A stretch of DNA of 64,000 nt from Haloferax sp. Atlit-12N. GTDB taxonomy: Archaea > Halobacteriota > Halobacteria > Halobacteriales > Haloferacaceae. Positions within the stretch are counted from its first letter, which is position 1, and each line of letters begins with the position of its first letter. Positions 18,402 through 27,802 of the stretch are shown here, piece after piece. The stretch is from contig NZ_PSYW01000004.1 in assembly GCF_003383095.1 (NCBI RefSeq), positions 124,001 through 188,000 on the forward strand, in the 5' to 3' direction. A program made the translations under genes and the position numbers. The notes beneath the pieces were generated by a model that was not told the origin of the DNA, made no database searches, and saw nothing but the letters and a program-made list of their open reading frames with translations.

Positions 18402-19013
18402 TCAGGCGTCCTCCGTCTCGGTTCGGAGCGACGGTGGGAGGTGACAACTGCTTCCGCTGCCGTGTCCCCAGCCCGACTCGTCCTGCGATGAGTAGGGCAG
18501 TCGCACCAGCGAGGCGACGACGTGGCGGTCGTCCACGGAGCACTCGACCGACGCCGGCCGGAGCGGGTAACAGAAGTCGAGGAGGACGGCGCTGTCCGGT
18601 GGGTTCGTGACGTACAGCAGTTTCACCCGGTGGCAGGCGTCCGGCCGGTGCTGGGTGATGACGAGCGTCTGCGCGTCGAAATCCGTCTCGTCGATGAACG
18701 CGCGGGCCTCGTCGATGCCGTCGGGTTCGACCACGACCGCGACGTTCCCGCGTTCTTCGTCGGTAGTGACGAGGAAGTTGTCGAAGTACGACGACCCCGC
18801 CCTTTCGTCGTCGCGGGCGGCGTTTCGGAAGATGGCGGTCTCGGCGTCGTTGCGGAGTTGGAGGTGGTCGTAGTCGGTGACGAGCGCGTCCGGGGAGGGG
18901 CCGTGTGGCTCGTCTAAACTGGAACTCGAACCCTCGCCGGAACACCCGGCGAGCGCGGCGACGAGGGACGCGCCGCCGGCGCGGAGGACCTGTCTGCGGG
19001 TCGGCAGGGACAT
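18402..19013 (-). CDS. Tat lipoprotein of unknown function
   Basis: A 203-residue protein: MSLPTRRQVLRAGG Tat motif and lipobox ALAGC near residue 24. The mature domain has strands NVAVVVEP, TLVITQHR and ASVECSVDDRHVVASLVRLP, with Cys pairs (ACHRVKLLYV, LLDFCYPL, ASVECSV) that may form disulfides outside the cell. It ends in a Gly/Ser/His-rich tail. I do not recognise the family. First gene of a two-gene unit with the helical lipoprotein gene. Confidence 0.65.
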   Translation of the reverse strand: MSLPTRRQVLRAGGASLVAALAGCSGEGSSSSLDEPHGPSPDALVTDYDHLQLRNDAETAIFRNAARDDERAGSSYFDNFLVTTDEERGNVAVVVEPDGIDEARAFIDETDFDAQTLVITQHRPDACHRVKLLYVTNPPDSAVLLDFCYPLRPASVECSVDDRHVVASLVRLPYSSQDESGWGHGSGSSCHLPPSLRTETEDA

Positions 19014-19123
19014 ATGTCGGTTCTCCAACCGAACGCCCGCGGTATGTGTTTTCCGATGTGTCGGGTCGCCGCCGGCCGAACCGCGGGACATTTCCCCGAC
19101 GGCCGCCTCGTCTCGACCGACAG

Positions 19124-19696
19124 ATGCGCGAGGACGAGTTGGCGACGCGGGTGGTCGAGCACTTCCGGGCGGCCTTCGACGACGTGGAGATCCACCTCGA
19201 AGAGCCGTACGACCACTACGGGAACCGCGGCGTCGCCGACGTGTACGTCAGGGTGCGGACGCCCGAGCCGGTGGACTACCTCATCGAACTCAAGGCCGAC
19301 GCCGCTGTCCGCCACGCTACCGGCGCGAACGAGGTACTCCGCCAGTATCGCCGCATGGAGCGCTACTTCTACAAGGACGACGAGCACGCCATCCGGACGA
19401 AACTCGGCCGCGAGGGGCCGGGCGTCCACGCGCTGTTGCTGTTCGCACCGACGAAACGCTGCGTCGAACACGTCCGCGAACACGCCGCCCTGTACGAGTC
19501 GGTCGACCCCGGCGCGACCGTCGAGGGCGTCGAGGCCGTCCGAAAGGTGGCGTTCTTGACCAACCTCGACCGTGCGCCCGAGGGCGAACTCGGCTTCCTC
19601 TCGCTCAACGGGCCGCTCGCGTTCGACTCGGTCCCCTTCCGCGAGGCCGTCCCGTCGGGGTCGCGCCTCGCGGACGCCCTCTGGGGCGACGACTAG
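19124..19696 (+). CDS. putative PD-(D/E)XK nuclease-like protein
   Basis: A 190-residue protein without a signal peptide. The segment GVADVYVRVRTPEPVDYLIE followed by LKAD has the spacing of a PD-(D/E)XK core: Asp39 at the end of a strand, then Glu55-x-Lys57 in the next strand, with Gln74 in EVLRQYRRMERYF as in many DNA-repair-type members. That would make it an endonuclease-like or inactive derivative protein. No partner methylase or helicase is nearby. I chose the ATG at 19124; upstream of it the frame is low-complexity and overlaps the divergent lipoprotein gene. Confidence 0.55.
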   Translation: MREDELATRVVEHFRAAFDDVEIHLEEPYDHYGNRGVADVYVRVRTPEPVDYLIELKADAAVRHATGANEVLRQYRRMERYFYKDDEHAIRTKLGREGPGVHALLLFAPTKRCVEHVREHAALYESVDPGATVEGVEAVRKVAFLTNLDRAPEGELGFLSLNGPLAFDSVPFREAVPSGSRLADALWGDD

Positions 19697-19734
19697 CGGA
19701 CACGCTCATACACCCCCCGTTCGTAGGGGCTGGC

Positions 19735-20193
19735 ATGGGAACGATTCGAGAGTCGGTTCGAATCCCGTTGGGGGACCTCCGTCAGCAGGTGGCTGACACC
19801 TTCGGCGTCGCGGCGTCGCTCGTCGAGATACACGGCATCCGGCTCGAAGACGGGGCGCTCGAAGTCGACGCGAGCTACCCCGACGGGGAGGACGTGCCGG
19901 TCGTCGAACTGTTCGTCACCGACCCGGCCGGGAACACCGAGTCCTACGTCACCGAGTTGGACGGCGCGAAGAACCTCCTCATCGCCGGCGAGGACGTACT
20001 CGTCGAACTCGTGGACTACGACCCCGAGCGCGGCGAGGTGTTCGTCTCGGTGAAACACCGACAGGACGGCGAGATGGTGACCGTCCTCGGCTGCGGCGAG
20101 AAGTGGGTGATTCCGGTCGAGCGCGACGGCGTCGAAGAATCCATCCGCTGTCGGATTCAGAGCGCCGTCGGGCCGACGGGCGACGGCTCCTGA
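19735..20193 (+). CDS. conserved-looking acidic protein of unknown function
   Basis: A 152-residue soluble protein. The first 25 residues (TIRESVRIPLGDLRQQVADT) look like a helix, and the rest alternates strands and turns (LVEIHGIRLEDGALEVDASY, EMVTVLGCGEKWVIPVERDG). No cofactor or catalytic motif stands out. It begins 38 bases after the nuclease-like gene on the same strand, so they may share a transcript. Confidence 0.6.
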   Translation: MGTIRESVRIPLGDLRQQVADTFGVAASLVEIHGIRLEDGALEVDASYPDGEDVPVVELFVTDPAGNTESYVTELDGAKNLLIAGEDVLVELVDYDPERGEVFVSVKHRQDGEMVTVLGCGEKWVIPVERDGVEESIRCRIQSAVGPTGDGS

Positions 20194-20214
20194 CCGCGAC
20201 GGAGGTTCGGAGCG

Positions 20215-20670
20215 TTACCCCTCGTATTCGACGTAAGAGACGCAGTACCCCTCAGGAGCGATTTCGCCCGCGACGATGGCGCACGCGCCCACGCCGTCCC
20301 CGTTTTTGTCCTCGATGTAGTACCGGCAGGTCGAACACTGCTTGCCGTCTTTCGGCTCGTCTTGGTACGAGACGGCCTCCTGCGACGAGAGGCTGTCAGG
20401 GTTGCGCTGGGTGCCGTCGAGGGACGCGGCGGTCGCGTACGCCTCGGGGACGCCCCCGGTCGACCCCGACGACTGCGTCGTGGTCGCGGTCGCTGTCGTC
20501 GTCTCGGTCGCACCGTCACCGCCGCCGGAACAACCGGCCAACCCCGCCATCGCGGCGGTTCCGGTGAGCCAGATGAACCGCCTTCGGGTGCGCCCCGCAT
20601 CGCGGGTATCCTGACTCCGCGTCAGTCGGTCGGTCGCGTCTCGGCGTGGCGTCCGCTCGTCGTCGTCCAT
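20215..20670 (-). CDS. high-potential iron-sulfur protein (HiPIP), lipid-anchored
   Basis: A 151-residue protein with a twin-arginine segment (RTRRRFIWLTG, residues 27-37) and a lipobox GLAGC at Cys47. After a Thr/Ser-rich linker comes a small domain with four cysteines at 112, 115, 130 and 143 in the HiPIP order (CSTCRYY, GVGACAIVAG, GYC). HiPIPs hold one 4Fe-4S cluster working at high potential and carry electrons outside the membrane. Folded export by Tat fits a cofactor-bearing protein. The redox partner is not apparent in the neighbourhood. Confidence 0.75.
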   Translation of the reverse strand: MDDDERTPRRDATDRLTRSQDTRDAGRTRRRFIWLTGTAAMAGLAGCSGGGDGATETTTATATTTQSSGSTGGVPEAYATAASLDGTQRNPDSLSSQEAVSYQDEPKDGKQCSTCRYYIEDKNGDGVGACAIVAGEIAPEGYCVSYVEYEG

Positions 20671-20835
20671 GCCAGTCTCTGACGCGCGGCGTCGGCAAAA
20701 CCGCGTCAGCCGTTTCTCATGTGGCAAGAATTGCGACCGTGTTGATGTTGTCACGGTACTAAGTAACACGGATACGCGACTCGGGCGGCGAGAGAGCGAA
20801 ACTCGGGGAAGGGAGGACGACGTGTCCCGTGAACC

Positions 20836-23514
20836 TCACTCGTCCGGCCGAATCCGAGCGAGTCGCATCGCGTTGCCCGTCACGCCCATAGTCATCCCGG
20901 CGTCGCCCGCGAGGACCGCGAGCGCGACCGAGACGTAGCCGAAGGGGACGCCGACCGCGAGGACGGCCTTGATGGCGAGCGACGCCCAGATGTTCTGCCG
21001 GATGACGTTGTTCGCCCGGTGTGAGAGTTCGTAGAGGTACGGGAGCTTCGAGAGGTCGTCGGCCATGAGGGCGATGTCGGCCGTTTCGAGGGCGGTGTCG
21101 GTACCTGCCGCGCCCATGGCGACGCCGACGGTGGCGGTGGCGAGCGCCGGGGCGTCGTTGATACCGTCGCCGACCATGGCGACCGAACCGTACTCGTCGA
21201 GCAGTCCCTCGACGGCCGCGACCTTGTCCTCCGGGAGGAGACCGGCGCGGAAGTCGTCGACGCCGACCTGCTCGGCGATGGCGCGGGCGGTCCCCTCGTT
21301 GTCGCCGGTGAGCATGACGACCGAGAGACCGGCCTCGCGGAGCTTTGCGACCGTCTCGCGGGCGTCGGGGCGGACCTCGTCGGCGACGGCGACGAGGCCT
21401 TCGAGGTCGTCTTCGGTCCCGACGACGACGACCGTCTTGCCCTCGGACTGGAGGCGCGGAATCGTGTCCTCGACGAGGTTGAGACAGCCGTGGCGGTCAC
21501 AGAGCTGTCGGATGTCCTCGGAAAGCCCCCCGCCGGGGCCGGTCACGTGGACGTGTTCGAGGTCGAACCCGAGTTCCTCGAAGAACCCGGGCTTGCCGGC
21601 GAAGTGCGGGACGCCGTCGAGGTCGGCTCGGACGCCCTTGCCGGTGACGCTCTCGAAGTCGTCGACCTCGCGGGCGGCGACGCCCGTGCCCTCGGCGTGG
21701 GAGACGATGGCCTCGCCGATGGGGTGTTCGCTCCGGGATTCGAGGCCGCGAGCGCACCGGAGCACGTCCTCTTCGGAGTTTCCGTTGAGCGGGACCACGT
21801 CGGTGACGGTGAGTTCGCCCTTCGTGAGCGTGCCCGTCTTGTCCACGGCGATGGCCTCGACCGAGCCCATCGCTTCGAGGTGCGTGCCGCCCTTGATGAG
21901 CACGCCGTTTTTCGCGGCCGACGTAATGCCCGAGACGACCGAGACGGGCGTCGAGATGACGAACGCGCAGGGGCAGGCGAGCACGAGCATCGTGATGCCG
22001 TAGACGAACCACGTCACCCAGTCGAGGCCGAACGCGAGCGGCGGTATCGCCGCGACCGCGACCGCGACGACGACCATGACGGGCGTGTAGTACGACGAGA
22101 AGCGCTCGACGAACTGCTCGCGTTCGGTCTTGTTGGACTGGGCGTCCTCGACCATCGAGACGATGCGCGAGAGGGTGTCGTCGCCCGCGGCGGACTCGAC
22201 GCGGACTTCGAGGTAGCCCGCCTCGTTGACGGTGCCCGCGAACACCTCGTCGCCCTCGGCCTTGTCGACCGGGACGGACTCACCGGTGATGGGGGCCTGA
22301 TTGACCGCGCTGTCGCCGGTGACCACCGTCCCGTCGACGGGAATCTTCTCGCCGGGCTTGACGGCGACCACGTCGCCGAGTTCGAGTTCCTCGACGGGAA
22401 CGACCGTCTCGACGCCGTCGCGGAGGACCGTCGCCTCGTCGGGCGAGAGGTCCATCAGTTCGCGGAGGGAGTCGCGCGTGCGGTCCATCGAGTAGCGTTC
22501 GAGCAGTTCGGAGACGCTGAAGAGGAACGCGAGCGTCGCGGCCTCGAAGTAGAGGCTCGTCGGCCCGGAGACGAGACTCGCGGTCACGGCGCTGAGAATC
22601 GCCGCCGACATCAGGAAGTCGATGTCGAGACTGCGGTTCTTCGCCGAGTAGTAGCCGTTGCGGAGGATGGCCTGCCCGCCGAGTGCGGCCCCGACGATGT
22701 AGAACAGTTCGGCGACCGTGAACGAGATGCCGAGGACGCTGGCGACGACGAGTTCCAGCCCGAACAGGTACTCGGCGGCGATGCCCGTCGCGAGGAAGCC
22801 GCCGCTTATCCACGTCTTCACCGCGCGCGTGCTGCGCCAGACGCTCTCGCGGTCCGCGCCGGCGTCAGCGTCGGCGTCGGTGTCCGCCTCGTCGCCGTCG
22901 GTCTCGGTGACCTCGTACCCCGCGGCCTCGATGGCCGAGACGACCGAATCGAGGTCCGCGTCGGCCGCGAGCGTGACGACCGCGGTCCCGGTCGTCGGGC
23001 GCGTCTCGGAGGAGAGCACGCCCGGTGCACCGCGGAGGGCGTTTTCGACCTTTCCGGCGCAGGAGGCGCAGTCCATGTCGGGGACGGTGAACGAGACCTC
23101 GCGCGTCGAGGGGCCGTCTTCGACGGCGTAGCCCGCGCCCTCGATATTGCCCCGGATGTCGTCCGACGTGGTCCGTTCGGGGTCGTACTCGACGACGAGT
23201 CGGCCGGTCGTCGCCCGCGGGTCGATGTCGCCGACGCCGTCGAGTTTCCGGACGCTCGATTCGACCTTGTTCGCACAGGAGGCGCAGTCCATGTCCGGCA
23301 CCGAGAACTCCGCGCGGGCCGAACCGGCGGCGGGCGACGAGTCTTCCCCCGACTCCCCGACGGACGAGTCGGTCTGCGTCGAGTCGGCCGCTCCCGACGA
23401 CTCTCCCTCGACCTCGCAGGCGTCGTCGCACCCGCAGCTGTCGCCGTCGGGCGGGTTGGTGGACGCGTCCGCCCCGTCACCGGGGTCGGGGTCGCGTTCG
23501 TCGTGTTCACTCAT
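20836..23514 (-). CDS. heavy-metal P1B-type ATPase, Zn/Cd/Pb class
   Basis: An 892-residue metal pump. The N-terminus has a Cys-rich head (SCGCDDACE, about 27-33) and two HMA domains, each with DMDCASC (near 74-80 and 146-152). The core has TGES (410-413), CPC (514-516) in the metal-binding helix, the phosphorylation site DKTGT (558-562), the SEHPIGE motif and GDGINDAP. The final helices carry a lysine (AIKAVLAV) and an Asp-x-Gly (GDAG), the P1B-2 pattern, so Zn(II), Cd(II) or Pb(II) export is more likely than copper. It probably balances uptake by the importer at 8.4-11.4 kb. Confidence 0.88.
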   Translation of the reverse strand: MSEHDERDPDPGDGADASTNPPDGDSCGCDDACEVEGESSGAADSTQTDSSVGESGEDSSPAAGSARAEFSVPDMDCASCANKVESSVRKLDGVGDIDPRATTGRLVVEYDPERTTSDDIRGNIEGAGYAVEDGPSTREVSFTVPDMDCASCAGKVENALRGAPGVLSSETRPTTGTAVVTLAADADLDSVVSAIEAAGYEVTETDGDEADTDADADAGADRESVWRSTRAVKTWISGGFLATGIAAEYLFGLELVVASVLGISFTVAELFYIVGAALGGQAILRNGYYSAKNRSLDIDFLMSAAILSAVTASLVSGPTSLYFEAATLAFLFSVSELLERYSMDRTRDSLRELMDLSPDEATVLRDGVETVVPVEELELGDVVAVKPGEKIPVDGTVVTGDSAVNQAPITGESVPVDKAEGDEVFAGTVNEAGYLEVRVESAAGDDTLSRIVSMVEDAQSNKTEREQFVERFSSYYTPVMVVVAVAVAAIPPLAFGLDWVTWFVYGITMLVLACPCAFVISTPVSVVSGITSAAKNGVLIKGGTHLEAMGSVEAIAVDKTGTLTKGELTVTDVVPLNGNSEEDVLRCARGLESRSEHPIGEAIVSHAEGTGVAAREVDDFESVTGKGVRADLDGVPHFAGKPGFFEELGFDLEHVHVTGPGGGLSEDIRQLCDRHGCLNLVEDTIPRLQSEGKTVVVVGTEDDLEGLVAVADEVRPDARETVAKLREAGLSVVMLTGDNEGTARAIAEQVGVDDFRAGLLPEDKVAAVEGLLDEYGSVAMVGDGINDAPALATATVGVAMGAAGTDTALETADIALMADDLSKLPYLYELSHRANNVIRQNIWASLAIKAVLAVGVPFGYVSVALAVLAGDAGMTMGVTGNAMRLARIRPDE

Positions 23515-23609
23515 ACTCGGCAGTAGTCAGGGACCGGTTAATAATTCACCTGTTAGAAATGGGGGGTTGTATGTTTTAACTTCATAAATTGAGCGACCTA
23601 GGTTAACAA

Positions 23610-25019
23610 TCAGAGGAACGGCGGACTCGCGGTCGGCAGCGAGATGAGCCACAGGCTGAGAACCGTGTATAGAATCATCACGGCGACGAAGGGGAACTGG
23701 CTCCGGACGGCCTGCAGTCGGCTGGGAAAGGTCCGGTAGGCCTGCGAGTGCGCCACCCACACCGCGAGCAGGTGGCCGACGAGGACGAACACGACGTTCA
23801 GGCCGCCGAACCACGCGGGAAGCGTGAGGACGACCGGGTTCGCCGGCGACGACAGCGGCGACGACAACGCCCCCGCCAGCATCGGCGACAGCGAGACGAA
23901 GAAGCCGAAGTAGTGCGCGAGGTGGTAGCCCGCAGCGATGGCGAGCAACGAGGGCGCGAATTTGACCGCGAGGTCGAGCGGCGTCTCGAAGGTGTCGATA
24001 CGGCGGGCGGTCACCCGCGCCGCGAGGACGTAGAGGCCGAGGAAGACCCCGAAGCCACCGAGGTAGAGCAGTCCGTAGACGAGAAGCGGTGGGAGTCCGA
24101 CGCCCGCGAGCCACCGGATGGCCGCCGCGCCCTGCTCGGTCGTGACGAAGCCGCTGAAGGTGAGTTCCCAGACGAGGACGACCGCGACGGCCACGTCGCC
24201 GAGGTCCGTCAGGTCGTCGTCGGTGACGAGTCGCATCCCTGGGAGGCGGAACGAGAGGCCGTCGTCGTCGAGCCGAAGCGGTGCGACGCGGCCGTAGAAG
24301 TGCAGGAAGGCGGAGACGGGGTCGACCTTGTCGAACCACGTGTCCGCGCCGACGGCGACCGCACCGGCGAGCGTGACGACCGAGTAGGCGACGAGCGCGG
24401 TCGCGAGAACCGACGGCCGGGTCGTGACGTCGGTCGCGGTCTCGACCCAGACGAGCGCGAGAATCCCAGCCACCGCCGGCCAGCGACCGAGTCGCTCGGG
24501 ATACGAGACGAAACCGTTCGGAACCGCCGAGACGACGGTTCGCCACGGGTTCAGCGCGCGCCACGTGTCGGCCACGAGGTACGAGAACATCGTGTACCCG
24601 GCCCGAAGCCCCGCGAAGACGACGATAACGGCGAAGCTGACGGTCGGGACCTGCGGGCCGGTGTAGCCGAGATAGACCACGAGCGCGAGGAGCGCGAGAC
24701 CGAGGACGCCGCCCACGACCCGGAGGGCGCGCAGGAGGCCGTCCGAGATGCCCGCTTCGAGGCCGGTCTGCCACAGATGGACGCGCTCGATGAATCGGCG
24801 GTCGGTGACGAAGCTGGCGAGGAGCGCGGAGGCCCCGACGGTCGCGCCGCCGGTGGCGAGATAGAGCCACCGCGGGACCGCGAGGTTGTCCTCCGACGCG
24901 CCCGCGAGGCCGACCGCGGCGTTGCTCGCGGCCGCCGGGTCGGCGAGAAGCGACAGGAGGCTCGCCAGTAGAAGACCGAGACCGAATCGTCTGAGGGAGA
25001 GGGGTCGGAGTCGGGTCAT
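23610..25019 (-). CDS. polytopic membrane protein of unknown function
   Basis: A 469-residue protein with a signal-like first segment (RRFGLGLLLASLLSLLADP) and about ten to twelve further helices. Charged loops include ADTWRALNPWRTVV and WFDKVDPVSAFLHFYGRVAP. A histidine in YHLAHYFGFFVSL lies within the membrane part and could bind a metal or haem. I do not recognise the family. It overlaps the small zinc-finger gene upstream by three bases (ATGA) and lies between the metal pump and the P19-like lipoprotein, so a role in metal or redox transport is an inference from context. Confidence 0.6.
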   Translation of the reverse strand: MTRLRPLSLRRFGLGLLLASLLSLLADPAAASNAAVGLAGASEDNLAVPRWLYLATGGATVGASALLASFVTDRRFIERVHLWQTGLEAGISDGLLRALRVVGGVLGLALLALVVYLGYTGPQVPTVSFAVIVVFAGLRAGYTMFSYLVADTWRALNPWRTVVSAVPNGFVSYPERLGRWPAVAGILALVWVETATDVTTRPSVLATALVAYSVVTLAGAVAVGADTWFDKVDPVSAFLHFYGRVAPLRLDDDGLSFRLPGMRLVTDDDLTDLGDVAVAVVLVWELTFSGFVTTEQGAAAIRWLAGVGLPPLLVYGLLYLGGFGVFLGLYVLAARVTARRIDTFETPLDLAVKFAPSLLAIAAGYHLAHYFGFFVSLSPMLAGALSSPLSSPANPVVLTLPAWFGGLNVVFVLVGHLLAVWVAHSQAYRTFPSRLQAVRSQFPFVAVMILYTVLSLWLISLPTASPPFL

Positions 25020-25273
25020 GATGCGAAGACGATAAACAGCATGAGGAAGCCGAAGTACAGCAGGACGAGGACGCCGAGCGCGCGGATGCGGAACGACTTG
25101 AGTTCGTCTTCCTCCTCGTAGTACGCCTCGCGGTACGCCTCGACCTCCCCGGCGTCGAGGTCGTCGGGGTGTCTCGCGCCCCGGTGGAGGACCAGCAACC
25201 GCGCTGTCGGATACGCCTCGCCGCACGCTGTGCAGGTGTGGCGGTCGCGCGTCGCGTCTGTGTCCGTGGTCAT
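25016..25273 (-). CDS. small C2H2 zinc-finger membrane protein
   Basis: An 85-residue protein. Residues 13-35 hold a C2H2-type finger (CTACGEAYPTARLLVLHRGA with a second His), followed by an acidic helix (DAGEVEAYREAYYEEEDELK) and one C-terminal membrane helix (VLVLLYFGFLMLFIVFAS). Small C2H2 proteins are common in haloarchaea; this one is tethered to the membrane. Its stop overlaps the start of the large membrane protein gene, so the two are translationally coupled and may form a complex. Confidence 0.68.
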   Translation of the reverse strand: MTTDTDATRDRHTCTACGEAYPTARLLVLHRGARHPDDLDAGEVEAYREAYYEEEDELKSFRIRALGVLVLLYFGFLMLFIVFAS

Positions 25274-25402
25274 CCGATAGTCACTCGAAGTTCGGGGTGG
25301 TTGGCATCTGAACGTTTCCATCGCGGGCGTCCGCTCCGGACGGCTCCGGTGGTGGGGTGCGAGTGCGAGCCGCGAGACGCACGACAGCGGCGGGGCGACG
25401 CC

Positions 25403-26467
25403 TCAGACATCGAACCGAATCGGTTCGAAATCCATGAACGCCGTCTCGTAGCCGTCGTGGCGGGCGACCTGCGGCGGCACATCCACGGAAATTGTCAGCG
25501 CGTCGCCGGATTCGACGGTCTCGACGCCCGTTCCGTAGTGGTAGCTGAGGTCGGGGTCGAGCGTCCGGGCGAGTCGCGCCCCGTCGAGGACCGCGGTTCC
25601 GCCGCGTTCGAGCGTGGCTCTGACGCCCATCATCGGCAGCACGAACTCGTTGTACGGCGTCCGCGCCGAGACGTAGAGGTACGAGCCGTCGACGCCGAAT
25701 CGGGAGCCGTCGTCGACGACGAAGGCGTCGAACAGGGCGTCGGCGCTCGTCTGTCGGCCGAGGTGGCGACCGGGAAGGTCGCCGACTGCGGGCGCTTTCC
25801 CGGTCGGGACGCCCATCATCTCCATCGCGGGGACCGCGCCGCGCGACCCGGCCTCGTCGCCGAGGCGCTTCAGTTCCACGTCGTAGAGGTCGTCGGTCTC
25901 GAAGGTGAACGCGAACGTCGCCGTCTCGGCCGCGTCGAACCGGCCGGCGAACGACCCTGTTCGGGAAAGCGAGGTGCCACCGACGTGGACGCGAGCCTCG
26001 TAGTCGCCCTCACCGTCGAGAACGTAGTTCGAGCCGTAGTGCATCCCCATCTGCTGGGAGAGCATCGGGTAGGCGACCTCCTCGCTGACGAGGTCGCCGT
26101 CGCGGAGAATCTCGATGGAGACGCCGGCGTCGAGCGGGAGGACGGTCCCCGTTTCGGCGTCCCACAGCGACGCCATGAGGTGAATCGAGTCGTCGGCCTC
26201 GACGACCGTCTTTCCGAGTTCGGAGCCGGCGGCGGTCCAGAAGCGATGGGGGTACGAGTAGGTGAGCGCGACGCCGTACGGACCGGCTGTCGTCTTGCCG
26301 TACATCTTCATCCCCTCGGTGATGGCGGGCAGGTAGACCGCAGCCGGGCGGTCCTCGACGAGCGGCGGGTCGCGCCACGCCGACTGTCGTTCGAATCCGC
26401 CGAGACACCCAGCGGTGGCCGCGATAGTGCCGACGCCGAGCGTCTTGATGGCGTCTCGTCGGTTCAT
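25403..26467 (-). CDS. P19/Tp34-like metal-binding Tat lipoprotein
   Basis: A 354-residue Tat lipoprotein (MNRRDAIKTLG, lipobox ATAGC near residue 21). The central part resembles the P19 family of periplasmic iron or copper transport proteins: RPAAVYLPAI, DSIHLMASLWDAETGTVLPL, AYPMLSQQMGMHYGSNYVL and a strand EARVHVG. The Met- and His-rich MGMHYG segment sits where the family binds metal. A C-terminal half of about 150 residues is extra and unassigned. It lies upstream of the zinc-finger, membrane-protein and P1B-ATPase genes on the same strand, in what may be a metal-handling group. Confidence 0.6.
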   Translation of the reverse strand: MNRRDAIKTLGVGTIAATAGCLGGFERQSAWRDPPLVEDRPAAVYLPAITEGMKMYGKTTAGPYGVALTYSYPHRFWTAAGSELGKTVVEADDSIHLMASLWDAETGTVLPLDAGVSIEILRDGDLVSEEVAYPMLSQQMGMHYGSNYVLDGEGDYEARVHVGGTSLSRTGSFAGRFDAAETATFAFTFETDDLYDVELKRLGDEAGSRGAVPAMEMMGVPTGKAPAVGDLPGRHLGRQTSADALFDAFVVDDGSRFGVDGSYLYVSARTPYNEFVLPMMGVRATLERGGTAVLDGARLARTLDPDLSYHYGTGVETVESGDALTISVDVPPQVARHDGYETAFMDFEPIRFDV

Positions 26468-26660
26468 GGTGTCTCGCTGGCGTGCCGTCGGTTCATGGTG
26501 AGGTGTCGCCGCGCGTCTCCGCGAGACGGGTAGTCACCTGCGCTAGCGGCCCGGTGCCAATGTCGGTTGCGCTTCCGCGTCGGGTTTCGAGGGGTGTGCC
26601 GTCGTTATCAACTGCCAGATTACCGCTCCAGTTTATATTTCCGCCCGCGCCATCGCGCTG

Positions 26661-27128
26661 GTGTATCTCGGCTTCGGGACCGCAGGCGTACTCGGCGGCG
26701 AGCTATTCCTGTTGGTCGCGCTGGGTACGCCCCCGGCCCCCGAAGCCGAACTGGTCAAAGGGTTGGCCTTCGTCGCCGCCTCCACCGCGTTCGTTTGGGC
26801 GCTCGTCTCCCGGAAGAACCGTCGAATCGAGCGCCAGCAGGCGTCCGAGGGGCGCGTGACGAGGTGGAACGACGCCGCCACGGAGACGTTCGGCTGGGAG
26901 CGCGACGCGGTGCTCGGCGGACCGCTCCCCTACAGCGCGGGCGAGGACAGCGAGAGTAGCAGCGAGGAAATTATCCGTCGGACCATCGACGAGGACGGCC
27001 TCTCGGACGTTTCGGTCGAGCGACGGCGCTCGTCCGCGTCGCCGATGATGGTCCCGGCATCCCCAACGAGGAGTGGCTGCGCCCCCGAGATTGTACATCT
27101 ACCACAAGTCCGGATAGCCGAGAGGTGA
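26661..27128 (+). pseudogene. decayed PAS sensor protein remnant
   Basis: The frame reads a membrane-like segment (GFGTAGVLGGELFLLVALG and a second helix), then the start of a PAS domain (GRVTRWNDAATETFGWERDA then VLG). After about residue 120 (SVERRRSS) it turns into unrelated residues and stops. PAS domains usually run about 40 residues further and are followed by a kinase or other output domain, both missing. No ATG opens the frame: membrane-like residues (VYISARAIALVYLGFG) continue upstream of the GTG at 26661, while an ATG at 26560 lies in another frame. Frameshift decay is the simplest reading. Confidence 0.45.
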
Positions 27129-27152
27129 CGCCCGTCGAGCCGAGTGTCCGAT

Positions 27153-27569
27153 TCAGGCCTCGAGAAGTTCGACGAGGTTCCCCTCCGGGTCGCGGACGAA
27201 CGCGATTCGCGTGCCGCTTTCGGTCGTCTGCGGCTCGCTGAGCGTCTCGGCGTCGGACGGGAGTTCCGCCACCGCGGCGTCGACGTCGTCGACGGAGAGC
27301 CCGAGGTGGGTCGCCCCGGGACGGTTGAGCGTCGGTTCGTCCGTGTCGGTACCGACCGGGTCGTACTCGACGAGTTCGACGCGCACGTCGCCGCCGTCGA
27401 GGTGGGCGAACCGCGCCGAGGCACCGTCGACACCGACGGCGGTGGCGAATTCGTCGCCGCCGACTTCGAAGCGGGAGACGACCGGCAGGTCGAGCGCGTC
27501 GCGGTAGAATTCGAGCGTCGAATCGAGGTCGCGGACGGTGAGACCGACGTGGTGCGCGTTGGAGTTCAC
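27153..27569 (-). CDS. VOC-family (glyoxalase/bleomycin-resistance) protein
   Basis: A 138-residue vicinal oxygen chelate protein with two beta-alpha-beta-beta-beta modules. The first opens with HHVGLTVRDLDSTLEFYRDA, the second with HLGLSVDDVDAAVAELP, and it ends with RIAFVRDPEGNLVELLE, which carries the metal-ligand glutamate. Members isomerise or open ring substrates around a divalent metal; methylmalonyl-CoA epimerase and glyoxalase I are relatives. The actual substrate is unknown. It starts with GTG at 27569. Confidence 0.78.
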   Translation of the reverse strand: MNSNAHHVGLTVRDLDSTLEFYRDALDLPVVSRFEVGGDEFATAVGVDGASARFAHLDGGDVRVELVEYDPVGTDTDEPTLNRPGATHLGLSVDDVDAAVAELPSDAETLSEPQTTESGTRIAFVRDPEGNLVELLEA

Positions 27570-27802
27570 GGTTCGTCTGCGCGTGCAGAGACCCAAAGGC
27601 GCTTCGCTCGGAACGCGGTCGGCAGGCGGTGACCAACCGAGGCCGACCCGCGTTCGCTGGACAGTGCTTCTCGTGCGCGCCCGCGAGGCGCGACACGGGT
27701 CGGGCCCCGTCGCCCAGCAGAGACCGTATCGCATATACCCGCTGGGCCGCCCAGATAGGATACGATGGAACCGACAGGTGCGCGACGCGAGGTGGTGCGA
27801 CC

